Positions 59,624-64,000 of a stretch of 64,000 nucleotides of DNA are shown one piece after another; positions within the stretch are counted from its first letter, which is position 1; each line of letters begins with the position of its first letter. Below the pieces are notes generated by a model. It searched no databases and was not told where the DNA came from. It saw only the letters and a program-made list of their open reading frames with translations. The DNA is from Bacteroidales bacterium (lineage in GTDB: Bacteria > Bacteroidota > Bacteroidia > Bacteroidales > Paludibacteraceae). The DNA is taken from positions 1-64,000 of the forward strand of contig JAAYPI010000053.1 in the NCBI GenBank assembly GCA_012519885.1. Direction: 5' to 3'. Position numbers and translations under genes: made by a program.

Positions 59624-60466
59624 TTATGAAGTTATTAAATCTAATTCTTTTTGAATGAGTAGTGTTTTTTGAGGTGTTAGATAGAGCTCTTTGTCCCATT
59701 CATGATTAGATAATAATTGATTGCATGTAATGTATCCAGCATTTATTAATGTTTCTTTCTCTTTTTTTGATAGAGAATTAAGTATGGTTATAGGGTATAA
59801 CTTTAAAGAATCAACCAATTGTTTCAAATTCTCGTTGGCTGGATAATCCCACGATAATAAATACATCTCTTTACACTTTCCATACTGGATACTATCCGTA
59901 GTAAAGCGGGTATTTGTAACCACACCTGTAATAAATTCTAATCCCTCATAAATGGGTAATTTTTTTCTATAATCAATAATATCTTCTACACGCGAGTGTA
60001 CATATAAGGGTACTTGTATGGCTACTTGTTTTGATTGGTCTTGCGAGTATTTACATTCTAAGATATATTGAAAGGGAGGTTTCGTGGCTATTACATCCAT
60101 TTCGTGTTGAATGCAGGCTCCATGTACAACAACCCCAACCTCAGTTTTATATCCTCTTTTTTCAAATAACTGACCAATAAAATTTTCAAATGGATGTCCA
60201 GTAGGACCAAGCTCCATGATGGCTTTTTTCAACTTATACTTTAATGCTAGTTGGATACGTTCTTTTTTTAATAGTCCAAATGCAATAGCATATATTTTTT
60301 TAGTATGCATGCCATCTATCATTACTTTTTCTATTTCATTCAAAATATTTTTGGCTGTTTCTTGATTGGCACCTGCATTCATAAGCGACTGTACTAATTT
60401 TTTGGCTGAAAATTCTTGTTTTTCGCCAGATGCTTTAGTAACATACTTTGTATAATGTGTTTGCAT
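59624..60466 (-). CDS. ATP-cone domain fused to an Mrr-type (PD-D/ExK) nuclease domain
   Basis: A 280-residue cytoplasmic protein. Residues ~5-88 match an ATP-cone (TKASGEKQEFSAKKLVQSLM and the helical remainder). Residues ~90-200 are an Mrr_cat-like nuclease: conserved GHPFENFIGQLFEKRGY, then D124 in EMDVIA and E137-x-K139 in LECKYS, which fit PD-(D/E)xK catalytic residues. The C-terminus (~234-258) resembles a helix-hairpin-helix. No methylase or partner subunit is adjacent. It may be a nucleotide-controlled DNA or RNA nuclease; function unknown. Confidence 0.82.
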   Translation of the reverse strand: MQTHYTKYVTKASGEKQEFSAKKLVQSLMNAGANQETAKNILNEIEKVMIDGMHTKKIYAIAFGLLKKERIQLALKYKLKKAIMELGPTGHPFENFIGQLFEKRGYKTEVGVVVHGACIQHEMDVIATKPPFQYILECKYSQDQSKQVAIQVPLYVHSRVEDIIDYRKKLPIYEGLEFITGVVTNTRFTTDSIQYGKCKEMYLLSWDYPANENLKQLVDSLKLYPITILNSLSKKEKETLINAGYITCNQLLSNHEWDKELYLTPQKTLLIQKELDLITS

Positions 60467-60497
60467 AGAATAGTTACATGAGGGTTGAATAACAAAT

Positions 60498-60523
60498 AAA
60501 GGCAGAAACAGAGTTCTACCTTT
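60498..60523 (-). terminator. Terminator after the V-ATPase operon
   Basis: On the minus strand AAAGGTAGAA and TTCTGCCTTT pair over 10 bp with one wobble, about 40 bp after the K-subunit stop, followed by an AT-rich tail. Confidence 0.65.
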
Positions 60524-60562
60524 ATGAAAAAATAATAGAGCAATACCTTTGCATTAATGTTT

Positions 60563-62882
<2,320 letters not shown>

Positions 62883-62886
<4 letters not shown>

Positions 62887-63482
62887 ACTTGTGCCTCCTC
62901 TTCTTGTCGTGTTTTCACAATTTTTTGAGCCGATTTCGATAGATTTTCTTCGTCTTCTAAAAATCGTTTAATTTTTTTCATGGCTTCTTCAAAACCAGGT
63001 ATTTGCACTTTTTCGTACAAGTTTACTTTTTGCGTAGTTTTTTTGCGTGCAAATTCCAGTAACTCCATTTTGCGTAGCCATACAGCACGGTTAATTCCAA
63101 TAGTTGCTAGTGATCGAAGTATTTCGATGCCATCAGCAAACCACATTGGGGCGGTAAAAGGATTGTATGGAGCAATAGAAAATTTCACTTCATCTAACAA
63201 GGGCGTGAGCACACCTGCAATTTTTTTTGAAGATAATACTACATCCTCTACGCGTATTAACGATTGGTCGAATTCTCCCCATAGCTTTACCATATAGGTG
63301 TATTTATTCCATTCTTTGTCAAACTCTTCCTCTAACGTTGCTGCTTTATCTTTGGCGCGTTTTACTTCGCTACGCAAGGCTGATTCTTTGTTTTTCAGCG
63401 TTGGTAGTGCTCTTTTCCTTACCTTGAGTTGTTTGTCGAGGTGCTGTAAAGAGGTTTTATTGTATTGAAATTTTATCGCCAT
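62883..63482 (-). CDS. ntpD: V-type ATP synthase subunit D (central stalk)
   Basis: A 199-residue coiled-coil protein starting MAIKFQYNKTSLQHLDKQLK, with long helices at both ends (~1-75 and ~140-199) and LRSLATIGINRAVWLRKMEL in between, the expected plan for the rotor stalk. It overlaps subunit I by 4 bp and lies 15 bp after subunit B. Confidence 0.92.
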
Positions 63483-63497
63483 AAACTACTAGGGTGC

Positions 63498-64000
63498 TTA
63501 ATTTTTCCAATATTTTTCAGTAATTGCTGCTTTAATACCTACTTCTGCTTTCGAGAAATGTGTACTAAATAAATCCCAAGAGATAGAAAGCATGGTTTCG
63601 GTATCTACATTTACATCAATTGCCAATAGTTTTTCTGAATAGGCTTTGGCATATTCTAGCGTACGTTCGTCATAGTCTGTTAGGTCAAATCCGTTTTCCA
63701 TTTTGGTGCGTGCATTTGATGCATCTGCGTACAAACGAATGGCTGCATTCATCACTTGTGGATGGTCTTCGCGTGTTTGTTTGCCAATAACCAATTGTTT
63801 TAAACGTGATAATGAGCGGAATGGGTCAACAATTACTTTTCCAATTTCGGTATCGCGACGCAAGAATAATTGTCCTTCGGTAATATACCCTGTGTTATCT
63901 GGAATAGCATGTGTAATATCGCCACCAGATAGGGTGGTAACTGCTATAATGGTAATGGAACCTCCCGATGGAAATTGTACTGCTTTTTCGTATATACGAG
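63498..64000 (-). CDS. ntpB: V-type ATP synthase subunit B, C-terminal part (cut by window edge)
   Basis: The frame runs from the stop at 63498 to the right edge with no interruption, about 167 residues. It reads AVQFPSGGSITIIAVTTLSG near the edge, then DITHAIPDNTGYITEGQLFL and KTREDHPQVMNAAIRLYADA, typical of the B (non-catalytic) subunit. A TTG at 63863 is only an internal codon. The gene continues beyond the window together with subunits A and E, presumably. Confidence 0.95.
   Translation of the reverse strand, partial: RIYEKAVQFPSGGSITIIAVTTLSGGDITHAIPDNTGYITEGQLFLRRDTEIGKVIVDPFRSLSRLKQLVIGKQTREDHPQVMNAAIRLYADASNARTKMENGFDLTDYDERTLEYAKAYSEKLLAIDVNVDTETMLSISWDLFSTHFSKAEVGIKAAITEKYWKN

Overview
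The window is AT-rich chromosomal DNA from a member of the Bacteroidetes, most likely order Bacteroidales. The evidence is the complete Bat operon, the DUF4295 protein beside L28 and L33, a DUF4270 lipoprotein beside a GT5-like half protein, an N-terminally extended TonB receptor, few Shine-Dalgarno sites, and promoters of the Bacteroidetes type (TTTG, 17-21 bp, TAnnTTTG). A KorAB 2-oxoacid:ferredoxin oxidoreductase and a V-type ATPase point to an anaerobic or fermentative lifestyle, yet an eight-gene carotenoid operon is present. I cannot name the genus. I saw no rRNA, tRNA, CRISPR array, insertion sequence or prophage. No gap reaches 300 bp; the longest are 19221-19514, 35598-35859, 44292-44538 and 42642-42862.

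Layout. 1-5760 is an envelope block on the + strand: the end of an outer-membrane barrel, a TPR protein, LptC, a CorC/HlyC-like protein and a PpiD-like folding factor. 5900-15080 (+) holds DsbD, PcrA helicase, a TonB-dependent receptor, an M48 protease and CinA. 15054-19220 (-) is an iron/cobalamin-type ABC importer followed by phosphomannose isomerase. 19515-23847 (+) carries L28, L33, DUF4295, FtsY, RimO, an HU-like protein and an HU-TM-LysM fusion. 23989-33023 (+) is MoxR, DUF58 and BatA-E with an extra BatD-like protein and a PAP2 phosphatase. 33123-39640 holds a small HTH protein, a DUF4270/GT5-like pair (-), then PanC, PanD, RadA and class II aldolase (+). 39770-44291 (-) is KorB/KorA, a metallo-hydrolase and a TRIC-like channel. 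44539-50846 (+) is a pullulanase, Nif3-like, a zinc-ribbon coiled-coil protein and a CPA2 antiporter. 50853-58809 (-) is a CaCA antiporter and the carotenoid operon (lipocalin, CrtB, CruF-like, acyltransferase, GT2, TPR, CrtI, TIGR01777). 58953-64000 (-) is an orphan membrane sensor, an ATP-cone/Mrr-type nuclease and V-ATPase subunits K, I, D and B (B cut by the edge).

How it fits together. The carotenoid operon encodes phytoene synthesis, desaturation, a CruF-type hydratase, a sugar transferase and an acyl transferase but no recognisable cyclase, which suggests an acyclic hydroxylated carotenoid glycoside ester. The V-ATPase K subunit keeps side chains that match the sodium-binding site of Enterococcus NtpK; with the two cation antiporters this suggests a sodium-based ion economy. 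The least understood items are the ATP-cone nuclease, the HU-LysM membrane protein, the degenerate half GT5 protein with its DUF4270 partner, and a 20-bp perfect palindrome in the leader of the korAB transcript.
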